From assembly GCA_008931825.1 (NCBI GenBank), contig QXVZ01029993.1, positions 96,939-135,971 of the forward strand: a DNA stretch of 39,033 nucleotides, in the 5' to 3' direction. The position numbers were made by a program, and so were the translations under genes. The stretch's first letter is position 1. Every line of letters begins with the position of its first letter. Positions 1 through 15,182 of the stretch are shown here, one piece after another. This DNA is from Phallusia fumigata. Its lineage: Eukaryota > Chordata > Ascidiacea > Phlebobranchia > Ascidiidae. The notes beneath the pieces were generated by a model. That model did not search any database and was not told the origin of the DNA. It worked only from the letters and a program-made list of their open reading frames with translations.

Positions 1-345
1 ATGAAATTTGGACAGGGGGGGGGGGGGGGGGTTGTGGTGCAATAATTAATGTTTTTACCCTGTTGCTCCAGCAGTTACCCCACTAGCCTCTAAAATTTTT
101 AATATTATTAAACAATGTCCAAACTTGATGTAACTTGGACAGTTTATAGAACATGTCTTTGTGGTGCACTGATTGCTTTGTTTACATCTATATCCTGGAC
201 ATGTTTTCTGAAAAACACAATATGTAGAACTTTGCATGTGTGGGGACCCATGCGTTTCTGTCAGCAGAAACAATTATGTCATAAATAGCGCAGGTAACTA
301 TAAGACCCAATGTAATATAATGTGGAGAATATATCCTCTTTTAAT
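1..345 (-). repeat. Dispersed element (family R), inverted relative to the ARPC4-intron copy
   Basis: This stretch is the reverse complement of 8990-9290 over about 300 bases, including the landmarks GTTTCTGTCAGCAGAAACAA and TGTGGGGACCCATGCG. It contains a 17-base poly-G run (15-31) where other copies have ordinary sequence. Fragments of the same family recur at about 4570-4640, 5110-5280, 22300-22480, 22730-22960, 23520-23620, 23760-24150 and in the PTP introns. It lies in a TXNRD intron. Confidence 0.8.
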
Positions 346-407
346 ATCGGGTTATAGTGTATATTTTTGCAATGTACAATACCTTTCTAGCTGTAATTTG
401 TTGTTAG

Positions 408-6485
<6,078 letters not shown>

Positions 6486-6489
6486 TAAG

Positions 6490-6563
6490 CCTGCTGTCTT
6501 ATTGTCAAGTAGCCTGCCCTCTTAGGATGGAGTTTCATTCAAGGTTACTTGACAGACAGCAGG
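6490..6563 (+). repeat. Long stem-loop directly after the TXNRD stop
   Basis: CCTGCTGTC (6490-6498) pairs perfectly with GACAGCAGG (6555-6563), and TGTCAAGTA (6503-6511) pairs perfectly with TACTTGACA (6546-6554). Only a 4-base bulge on the left arm separates the two 9-bp stems. The loop is about 34 bases. It begins 10 bases after the UGA, where selenocysteine redefinition elements (SREs) sit in some selenoprotein mRNAs. A small inverted-repeat transposon is the alternative. Confidence 0.7.
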
Positions 6564-6639
6564 TAGTTGGCTTGATAATAGGGTGTTTCAAATAAAAACA
6601 TGCAATAAAACTATTTAGGAATAAACCAAATAGTTAGTT

Positions 6640-6720
6640 GAATGTTGTTATTTGAACTGATGACAATTGTACTATAAACCTTATTGGATTGGTGCAATTT
6701 GAATACACCATAATTATCAT
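6640..6720 (+). promoter_or_regulatory. Candidate SECIS element in TXNRD 3' UTR
   Basis: The core ATGA is at 6660-6663. Twelve bases later comes an unpaired AAA at 6676-6678, and the 3' partner TGAA is at 6700-6703, giving the tandem G.A non-canonical quartet. Between them AATTGTACTA (6665-6674) pairs with TGGTGCAATT (6690-6699) as a 10-bp helix II with two G.U pairs. Below the quartet an internal loop is followed by a short helix between the GTTAT at about 6647 and the ATAAT at about 6710. The spacing is that of eukaryotic SECIS elements. An AATAAA at about 7037 follows, so the element can lie inside the mRNA. The fold was made by eye. Confidence 0.72.
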
Positions 6721-7099
6721 GCACTCATGTTTTTGTGTACTGACACTGTTTTTGAAAAGCAAAGATTACAGGAAGTGATTTGTTCTGCTGTGACACCAGT
6801 GTTGCCCCTATTGATTATTTATTTTACTTTTATAGAAAGCAAATTTTATCTAGGAACAAAAAGCAAACTATGGTTCAGATTTTGTTTTGCCTGTCACATT
6901 TATGTTGCAAATGTTAACAGATAAGAATGCAATCATTGTACATTCTCCCTTGAGTTTTTTTTGCAAGAACAAATTAGCCATTTTCCTAATTTGTTGCTAT
7001 TACCATGGAGTGTGACACTGCTTTTCATTGTCGAAAAATAAATGATTGCTTGAGCAGATGATCAAGGTAAATATTTTTGATATTGTTTGAAAATTATTT

Positions 7100-8460
7100 T
7101 GGTTAAAAGTAGAGGTGGATGGTATTTTATGGCACTTAGTAGTGGCTGTACACCATGTCTTTTATAGATTTGCGGCAATGATGGTTACAACTCCCCTTCA
7201 TTAAAGGGGGCACACATTGTTTTCTGTCATGAGCTTGATGACCTCCAAGGCATAGTAGCCCCCTTCAGCAGTCAACTTAAACAATGTCAGAAATAGGTTA
7301 AGAATTTTAAGAAATAGGTTTGAAATTGACTTCGAGTTGGGTGATTGTGGTTAGTTGCTTCACCTTATTGTTTAAGTAATACCCTGCTAGTCCCTTAAAA
7401 TGGGTAGAACTGTTTAACAGTTTGTTCAACATGCCAATTTGGCCCATCAAATGGTGTACTTCACCTTTAGCTAGCTGCCAAAATGTGTCAAATTATTAAA
7501 CCCCAATCAAACACTTTAAAATTCAGTGACAAAAATAATATCTGTTGCTGTTCTGTATACATATTTACGGTAGCATACAATTTTAAAAATAAATCTTTGT
7601 TTTAAGAGTATATCATCCCCACTATTTTGCTAATGTTAGGTATGAAACAAACCGCTTCTGATAAAGATTTCTTCACCTAATCTGGATGAGTTTAACTATG
7701 GTTTACTGGAAATACATATATATTATCTTAAATCGAGTTATAGTTTATGATGCATGGCAACATACTAATAGCAACATTTCAATTACTGAAAATGATAGTT
7801 AGTTTATTTGGAGTTCAGTGTGAGATTATGGTTTACACCTACTTGTTACAAGTAATCCTGCCATCAAATCACAACTAGCCAGCATTATGTACAGTATATT
7901 TATACTTCTTGTTATGTATTAGAATTAAGCAAGCAACGCCAACAATGATTAAAAATGATATGATCTACAATGTGTAGTTTAAATATATGCATTCAAATAG
8001 TTGTGGCCTTTAAACAATCCTATTACTTAAAATATTTGGTACTTGTCATTGGTCTTTAAAACAGAAACTCATTTTGCCGTACATCAAAAGTGTTTAAATC
8101 AACAAACTATACTATAGTTTTAGTATTGTCACCAAGCTTTTTTGTGGTGGGCTTGATTGTTTTGTGCTGGAGCAACTATGATCTTGGGAAGGTATGAGAA
8201 ATGTTAAGTGCAGTAAACCACAACAATCAAGATATGTGAAGACAGAATAACATCACAAATTTCCAAACTTATCCTATTATGTTAACCATGACAACAATCT
8301 CATCAACAAGTACACTAAAGATATGAAATCCTCTGACTGACAAAAAACTGAATCAATCATATTGGCAGGTTCTGATGCCATGGGTGGAATTCCTCTGATT
8401 AAAATGCAGTACACCATAAAACATGTCTGTGATCAGAACTAAAGAGCAAAAAAAACAGAT
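7100..8460. other. Intergenic spacer between convergent TXNRD and ARPC4
   Basis: No exon recognised. It contains a family R fragment at about 7170-7300 with the CCCCTTCATTAAAGGGG hairpin end, and otherwise AT-rich unique-looking sequence. AATAAA at about 7037 is the likeliest TXNRD polyadenylation signal. Confidence 0.6.
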
Positions 8461-8468
8461 AAATAAGA

Positions 8469-8474
8469 TTTATT
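8469..8474 (-). terminator. ARPC4 polyadenylation signal
   Basis: TTTATT on the plus strand reads AATAAA on the minus strand, 32 bases past the ARPC4 stop codon. Confidence 0.7.
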
Positions 8475-8505
8475 GCCTAGCTTACTCAGCTGTAATATGC
8501 ATTGT

Positions 8506-10521
8506 TCATACCCGCTTCAAAAATTCTTCAGCACATATTCTTGCTCGTGCGTTTACAGACAGTTTCATTTCACTAATTTCCTTGTCAATTTCTTCCATAA
8601 AATGAATTACAAAGTCAACTAATTTGTGTTTTAACATTTGCTCTGTGTGAATGTTTGTTATCAGGAAACTGATGTCATAACCCTGGGAATTAACAATTGT
8701 GAGGTTCAATGAACACATGAAAAATAAAGACTTAAAACAATCTTACTGGATATGGTTTTCTCCTCAACACAATGAAGTTTTCAGCACGCATCATCATAAA
8801 TCTCATAAATTTTTGACATAGGATTTGCTCTATTTCATCAGCCTTGAGTTAAAACAATTGTTACAACATTTTTTGCTTCAATCTTTTCATCCCTTTAAAG
8901 ACATGCAACTCACTTGTTTACCTGTTTTTAAGAAAAAAACTAGAAGGGTGTCTTACCACATATAGACATTCTGTGTACACTATTTCCCGATATTAAAAGA
9001 GGATATGTTTCCCATGTTATTTTACACTGGGTCTTTTAGTTACTTGCCCTATTTATGACATGATTGTTTCTGCTGGCAGAAATGCATGGGTCCCCACACA
9101 TGCAAAGTTCTACATATTGCATTTTTTTAAAACATGTCCAGGCTATAGATATAAACAAAGCAATCAGTGCACCACAAAGATATGTTCTACAAACTGTCCA
9201 AGTTACATCAAGTTTGGACATTGTTTAATAATATTACACATTTGGGGGGCTAGTGGGGTAACTGCTGGGGCTATAGGGTAAAAAAACATTTTTTATTGCA
9301 ACACATTGACATATTATACAAACTGTCCAAATTTCCCCCAATTCAGAGATTGTTTAACTATTTGCCCCATTTTAAGGAGCTTGTGCGGTAACTACTGGGG
9401 CTATAAGGTAAAAAAATTAAATATTGCACCACAATGACATGTTCTACAAACTGTCCAAATTTCATCTAATTCAGTAATCGTTTAACTATTTGCCCCATTT
9501 AAGGGGCCTAGTGGGGTAACTGCCGGGGCTATAGGGTAAAACACATTATATATTGCACCACCATGACATGTTATACAAACTGTCTAAATTTTATTCAATT
9601 CGGAGATTGTTTAACTATTTGTTCCATTTTAGGGGGCTAGTGGGGTAACTGCTGGGGCTATGGGGTAAAACACGTCGATTATTGCACAACAATGACATGT
9701 TATACAATCTGTCCTAATTTTATTCAATTCGGAGATTATTTAATTATTTGCCCCATTTTAGGGGCCTAATGGGGTAACTGCCGGGGCTATAGGGTAAAAC
9801 ACATTATATATTGCACCACAATGACATGTTATACAAACTGTCTAAATTTTATTCAATTCGGAGATTGTTTAACTATTTGTTCCATTTTAGGGGGCTAGTG
9901 GGGTAACCCTTGGGGCTATGGAGTCAATCGAAACAGACGACACACCGCCATGACCATATATACCAGCTATGAAAGTTTCATCCAAATCCATCAAACATTT
10001 CATGCCAAAAGTATGTGGACAAACTGCAGGATAGAAAAAAGAAAAACAAACAAACAGAGTAAAAACAATATGTGTCCCCTTCAGGAAGGGGCCCATAATA
10101 ATTTCACCTGCTTTACAGCAATGCTGATGCGCATTGAGTTAATGGAAGATTCAATTAGCACTTTTTCCTTCTCATTTCTTGCTACCACAACAGGAGTTAG
10201 CAGTAGTTCTTTACTTGTCTTTACCTCAACCTGAGGAAAACAAAACTTGCATTTTTTTGATCATCCATATCACATCTAAAGCATCTTTGGTTTTACTAGT
10301 CACACCCACTTCTGGCACTGAAATTGTAACAACATAAATTTGAAATTGACAGGAGTATTTGCATGCCTCTGGAATTGTACAAATATACTTATCAACACAA
10401 AAACATTTCAAACCTCTGGTTTCACATGCCGCTCCACAACTTGTGAATTGAAATTTTCAAGGCACATCGCAGCGTTAAGAGTTGCCCTGACAGCATTAAG
10501 GTATGGCCGAAGGGTTGTGGA
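8506..10521 (-). CDS. ARPC4: Actin-related protein 2/3 complex subunit 4
   Basis: ARPC4 (p20) forms the core of the seven-subunit Arp2/3 complex with ARPC2 and is needed for branched-actin nucleation in the cytoplasm. Minus-strand exons in transcript order are 10521-10414 ([15 protein letters not shown]...), 10230-10108 ([16 protein letters not shown]...), 8842-8747 ([19 protein letters not shown]...) and 8682-8506 ([16 protein letters not shown] to EEFLKRV-stop). All four borders are in phase 0. Adding an initiator Met gives 168 residues, the vertebrate length. The C-terminal [20 protein letters not shown] is essentially identical to the human protein. The intron 8843-10107 contains a repeat element with a 129-bp tandem array. 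The initiator ATG is not in these exons; a one-codon first exon is expected upstream. Confidence 0.96.
8985..10095 (-). mobile_element. Family R element with tandem array in ARPC4 intron
   Basis: This is the fullest copy of the dispersed family seen here. On the minus strand it starts with the hairpin-like CCCCTTCCTGAAGGGG and GACACATATTG, runs through a GGATTTGGATGAAACTTTC block, then repeated GTTACCCCACTAGCCCC units. It ends in the block shared with 1-345, near AAAGAGGATATG at about 8996. No coding capacity or transposase was seen. It lies mostly between the exons ending at 8842 and 10108. Confidence 0.7.
9269..9914 (+). repeat. 129-bp tandem array, about 5 copies
   Basis: The landmark GGCTAT recurs at 9269, 9399, 9527, 9656, 9785 and 9914, a spacing of 128-130 bases. 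Each unit contains GGGGTAACTGC, GGTAAAACAC, a CACAATGACATGTTATACAA stretch and TTTAACTATTTG. The unit is an internal part of family R, present once in most dispersed copies. Confidence 0.9.
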
Positions 10522-11202
10522 CTGTAAAAATAGCAATCTCTGTTTCAGCAAACAGTATTCTAATAAATAGTATTAAACACATATTCAGTATAAATAGGTT
10601 AAAAAAACAGTCTATGTGCAATTGTTCATGCCTGTTAAACACAGTTTTAATAAGTTCTAGTAGCGCAACACATCAGCATAAAAACAAGCAGAAAATAAAG
10701 ACAGATTAAACACATAATTTTATGCAGCCCTTATTACTAAGGCTTTGTCTTGAAAGCTGTGGCAGCAGTAAACATATTTTGAACACACACGAAGTTGTAA
10801 GGTGTAGAACAGTGCTCTTTAACTATTTTCACTCATGACACACTTATAAACTTCCAATATTAGGCAGCACAACTCAACCTGCATTTTGTGCCAGGTAGGC
10901 CTTTCGAACAATATAATTTGTACTGTGATGTTTCGTAAACTTCATAATTGCACAGTGGGAAGTTAAACTGGAGCAGTAGTCGGTAAACTTTTATTGCGAA
11001 GGCTTAAACTCTCCTTTAGTTCTAACGAGAGTCCCACACAACATGAAACATTCCATACAAGCTAATACAATTTAACTGAGGTAGGTTTGTTCCATAAAAT
11101 TGCATTTGAAATTCTTTTACCATAAACAAACCTTTTGTAAATAACCACATTTCTCATAACTTAGATTAACAATAAAATTTATGTAACGATTCCATCACAA
11201 TT

Positions 11203-11284
11203 CATCTAATAATCAACATTAACAGATTGTGTATGGTCTACGTCATCTAACAATCAACATTAACAGATTGTGTATGGTCTACGT
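11203..11284 (+). repeat. 41-bp perfect-but-one direct duplication
   Basis: CATCTAATAATCAACATTAA at 11203 and CATCTAACAATCAACATTAA at 11244 begin two adjacent 41-base units that differ at one position. Both contain AGATTGTGTATGGTCTACGT. Confidence 0.9.
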
Positions 11285-12200
11285 TCTGCTACCATGCCTG
11301 GGTCCAGCTCTCATATACCACTTACAAGCAATGGTTGTGCAGCCCACATTTGCCGACCACAAAAACTAAACTAGAGTTTGGATTAGTGAATTGTCGAACT
11401 GTTGTAACATTTAAATTTGCCACGATTGAAATGCCTTAGTTTTTTGAAGAAGTTCGTTAGGTTACAGTTACACTACAGCCAGGGGTAAAGCAGCCATTTC
11501 TTTGGTGCCAGAGCTCTGCTGGATTTACCGGAGCTCTGCATCAGCCTGCAATTTTTTCCCCGAATCCAGTGACCCATGGTTTGGAGTGGAGCTCTGCCCG
11601 AGCTTTGAAATTAGTTTGTAGCGGTAAATTGAAACCACAAATATATGGCTGGAGGTTTACTACTAGTTATAAGATACATCTGTGCTGAGTTGTTGAAAAA
11701 CATTAGGCACGGAAAATATATGTGAATCCTTTTTAAAACAACGTGCAGTCATGCATAACAATTTCACATTTTTCTGTTTTTGATTTCGCCAAACAGACAC
11801 TGCATTGCTGTTAAAGTTGTACTGGTAGTTGTTGAAGCAGAAAGATGTTTTGCAAACAAATAAATGCAGTTGGTGGAGATTGTGTGCAAATCGTAAATTT
11901 GTGTGTGGATTTTCGCGCAGATATAAGGGTCAAAACCAAAATATTGAGGTGAGGCCATACTTTCCAATGTGGCTCTATAGCAGTTAATGAAAGAAAAAAA
12001 GCTAGGATTTCCAGTGAAAAAAACAAAATCTCAGGAATTTTGGCAGACAAAAAAGCAATATGATCCCAGGAAACAATCCCAAATACCAACCAAATGATTA
12101 CTAGAAAAAGATCCAACATACTTTATCTCCAGTCTGCAGAGTATGGCAGCTGCACATGCGAGTTGTTTTTCAAAATTTTTTTGCAAGGCAATTTTTTTTC

Positions 12201-12538
12201 CTTTGCACGCGAAGGCGGTGCATCTAAAATATATGGTATCGCTTGGTGCACCTTTATATCGTTTGATTCAGAATTATATCGCTTGGTGCACCTTTATATC
12301 ACTTGATTCACATTTATATCGCTTGGTTGGTGCATATTTATATCGCTTGGTGCACCTTTATGTCGCTTCGTGCATTTTCATGTCGCTTTGTGTACTTTTA
12401 TGTCGCTACCTAGGGTTAGTGTTAGAGTATGTCTTTTAGGTCGCTACCAAGCGGTCCAAACGATTGCTAATTTAGCGCACAGAAGCGCCACGGTCCAAGC
12501 GATCCTGTATATTTTAGATGCACCACGCGAGGTCAAAG
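12201..12538. mobile_element. Inverted-repeat element with short internal tandem repeats
   Basis: GGTGCATCTAAAATATA (12217-12233) is repeated exactly in inverse orientation as TATATTTTAGATGCACC (12508-12524). Homology extends outward through CTTTG..CGCG blocks and inward through the ATCGCTTGG/CCAAGCGAT motif. Inside, the phrase TATATCGCTTGGTGCACCTT is degenerately repeated about seven times (12240-12400). No target duplication was identified. Confidence 0.75.
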
Positions 12539-13009
12539 CATAAAACAATTCATGAATAACAGCTGAATTACTGCTTTTACTTTCATGGCCAGTCAGGTGT
12601 TTTCACACTGATTCAGGATGTTTTTTGACATATAAATGAATACCATTGCAAAGGGGTCTGGATTGGCAGGGATTCTGCTTGTATTGTTGTTACTTTGCAA
12701 ACACATTGGCACCAAAGACATTTTATTGCCCTTTGTCACATGTGTTGCATGTGGGCTTGTTGGTCTTGCATGCAGACTTAGGGGTCACACAAATGTGCAC
12801 GCGGGACATTTCGATCCTGCACGTCTGAGATCTCATCGGGAACTGCCATATTCTGCACACTGGCTTTACATTAATCTGGCCAAACCCCTGAGCTCTAATC
12901 ATAAAATTATGCCTATCAAAAAGGACAGTATGAAAGTTTACACAATTACCCAAAGGCTGAGACAAGTTTTGATAAAAATGTAATGTAGTTAAACATTATA
13001 AGTGGTTAC

Positions 13010-13012
13010 CAT
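13010..13012 (-). CDS. ARPC4: Possible first coding exon of ARPC4 (ATG only)
   Basis: Minus-strand AAATG followed immediately by GTAACC gives an exon holding only the initiator codon. Spliced to 10521 it reads Met-Ser-Thr-Thr-Leu-Arg-Pro-Tyr, matching the vertebrate start in length. A second ATG followed by GTAAAA near 11113 would work equally well. The 13010 site is favoured because the sequence upstream is not obviously repetitive and could serve as a divergent promoter region. Confidence 0.4.
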
Positions 13013-13735
13013 TTCGACGTGTGGAGTTTTCCTTGGTCAACAGAATGTTTGTACACAGCAATTTTCAACAGCGAAAACAACGCTTTCTTACTGACGTAGA
13101 CGATACTGTAACAAAAATAATTTAATTTTCTAAAATATGCACAGTGTACAGTGTAATAATGCATACGGGACCAAACTAAAACTCGCGCAAATTTCCACGA
13201 AAAATTAAAACATGACAGGCGGCCTTTGCCACTCATTGTCACGGATGAATGGCTTGCTCATTTCCGTCTCATTTAGCTACATTTCACGAGTTAATAAAGG
13301 TACGCAAGATCTTTTCTGAACATCCTACGAAAAATTATTGTTAACGATGTTTATAAACTATGCTATCCAAATAAAGGATACATCCAAATAAATGCGGGTA
13401 TTTTCTGGAGCAAGTTTAATAAAAATAAACGATTAAAAAAGACACAAACAATCGACGTATTTTAGCATCTTGTGCTGTTAAATTTTTTATTACCTATGCA
13501 AACGTTTGACTTGTTCACATATATACCAGGACGAAATGTACTGCTATGTGTTACGCACATGATTAATTCTATTCGTTACAATCGAGTTTGTTTACAAATG
13601 TGGCGGCAAGCCTACCTTATTTCTACGCTTATCCCGGAAATGCAGTTTCGATGTGTTGTCCAAATTATTTTTGGTGCAATTGTGTTGAAAAGGTGACTGT
13701 ATGAACGCTTACGCGCTTGTTAATGTGATTTCTTC
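13013..13735. promoter_or_regulatory. Possible divergent promoter region, ARPC4 / PTP
   Basis: If ARPC4 starts at 13012 (-) and the phosphatase starts near 13736 (+), this stretch is their shared upstream region. No repeat family from the rest of the window was found in it, but no clear TATA or other promoter motif was found either. This is inference from gene orientation only. Confidence 0.3.
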
Positions 13736-13882
13736 ATGGAAAATCACCTGAAACAAGCAGGTTTTCCAGTTTCAAAATTGGAGTTTTTGCTAAATTTTGA
13801 CATTTTGTGTCAGTTTAACCAAGTCATAAAAAGTCTGTCCCAGCAAGCCTTGGAAAAAGAAATAAAAAACTGTACCTGATAA
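13736..13882 (+). CDS. Possible N-terminal exon of the PEST-type phosphatase
   Basis: A 48-codon ATG ORF (MENHLKQAGFPVSKLEF...) whose ILCQFNQVIKSL segment weakly resembles the ILRKFIQRVQAM amphipathic start of PTPN12. The downstream exon at 15183 needs a phase-0 donor. One candidate is CAA/GTCATA near 13828, but it is weak and an extra exon may exist. The residue match is only about 4 of 12. Confidence 0.22.
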
Positions 13883-13889
13883 AAGAAGG

Positions 13890-15182
13890 TTCCCATGCAT
13901 TGTTCGTTTATTTGTCTGAACAAAGGTTAGATAATCGATTGTGCGTTTGGGATCTCGTACTCTTAAAACCTCAATCGTCTTGAAAACTGTTTAGGGTCAC
14001 GTAACTCTACCTGGAGATAGGTGCTGTTGCTCACTGAAGTGTATTAGTTTAGCCTTGCTTGCCTGTATATAAAGAAACACTTTTATTATTTTGTTAGGGA
14101 AAAGAATAACCACCCAATGGGCAGTAATTCTTGTAAGGGTCAGTGACCCTTGCGCAATAGATCCTAAACTTTTTTGTGTCAGAGAAAAATTAAGTTTAAT
14201 AAAAAGAGAGTCACATTAAAATGTTTATTGAAATAATGGCAACTTTTTACAACATAACAGCGAACTGTTACAATTGTTATGTATTAGGGATAGTTGAGAT
14301 CGATAAGAGCAATACAAAATTTAACACATACTTTAGAAAAAAAAAAGTAACCTGCATGACAAGTTTCATTGTCATTTTCGACCTTGTGTCAGGAAACATG
14401 TTAATCATTTTCACAGCAGTTTAATGAGAGCCACAAGAATGTGGCTCTAAATGGTGTGGTTGATAATTACTGCTTTTGCTTTTTCTTCACATTTTTAAAA
14501 TCATAATATGGTGCATCGCAAAGTACATCTGCAACCTTGCATTGTTTTACAAACATTTTATGATATATGGTTTCCATCTTTATATAGTGGAATAAAAGCC
14601 TCCAAGTGAATTACCGGTTTATATTCCATTACATTTTTTCAGCATAGTTGAGTGACCACTTTGTTCTTTATTGTAAAGTGTAGTGCAACTGTAGCAACAA
14701 GCTACAGAGTGAACATGTATATCAGCCTTTTGCAGATTATAATGATTAGCTCAATATATGCAGAAACATTTAGAAGAAAATTCATGGCATGCAAAGTCAT
14801 TGACATTTTGATGCATTAAAAAGGTTGCTGACCCTTGTCTTGTTTAACCAATTAAATAACTGAAGGACACAAGGATGTTCAAAGTAGAATATCGAATCCG
14901 GGCAGATTCAAATCCAAATTTGCTGCTTATATGGGGTAATTGGAACGGATATTATTTCATCCCAANTGTACAAGCGTAGTTACTCCATTCGCTACTCTTT
15001 ACAGGTAAAACTTATGGGATAGTGGTAAAACAGGTTTTACTTCAAAAAAAACTATCTGCACAGGGGTTGTGCTGTTAAACTGTTTAAACACTGCTGTTCT
15101 TTGTTCATGTCAGTAATGTTTTTTAATGTTAACCTGATGAAAAAGAAAATATCTACTCTTTATCTTTTGCAATATTTTACAG
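13890..15182 (+). other. No recognised exon; family X fragment
   Basis: An AT-rich stretch upstream of the first confident phosphatase exon. 14876-14962 matches one end of family X in reverse, with GAATATCGAATCC and the GTAATTGGAACGGATATTAT block. Position 14966 is N. Confidence 0.5.

Larger units (their letters stand above)
10522..13009 (-). other. Probable large first intron of ARPC4
   Basis: No other exon recognised. It holds a start typical of hAT elements (CAGTGCTCTTTAAC at about 10810) without a matching right end, a 41-bp direct tandem duplication, a GAGCTCTG-rich patch at about 11505-11600, and a long inverted-repeat element at 12201-12538. Confidence 0.5.

Noticed and set aside
55-273. 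Minus-strand 72-codon open frame with Cys-rich peptide, similar to one at 9060-9281 on the plus strand
   Set aside because: Both are translations of the same family R repeat in opposite orientation. They are similar because the DNA repeats, not because of a protein.
12636-12983. 115-codon open frame with a hydrophobic N-terminus
   Set aside because: No homology recognised, and overlapping frames on both strands are equally open. It lies in the likely ARPC4 intron.
13006-13242. 78-codon minus-strand open frame near the ARPC4 start
   Set aside because: No recognisable protein. It overlaps the proposed ARPC4 5' UTR and first exon.
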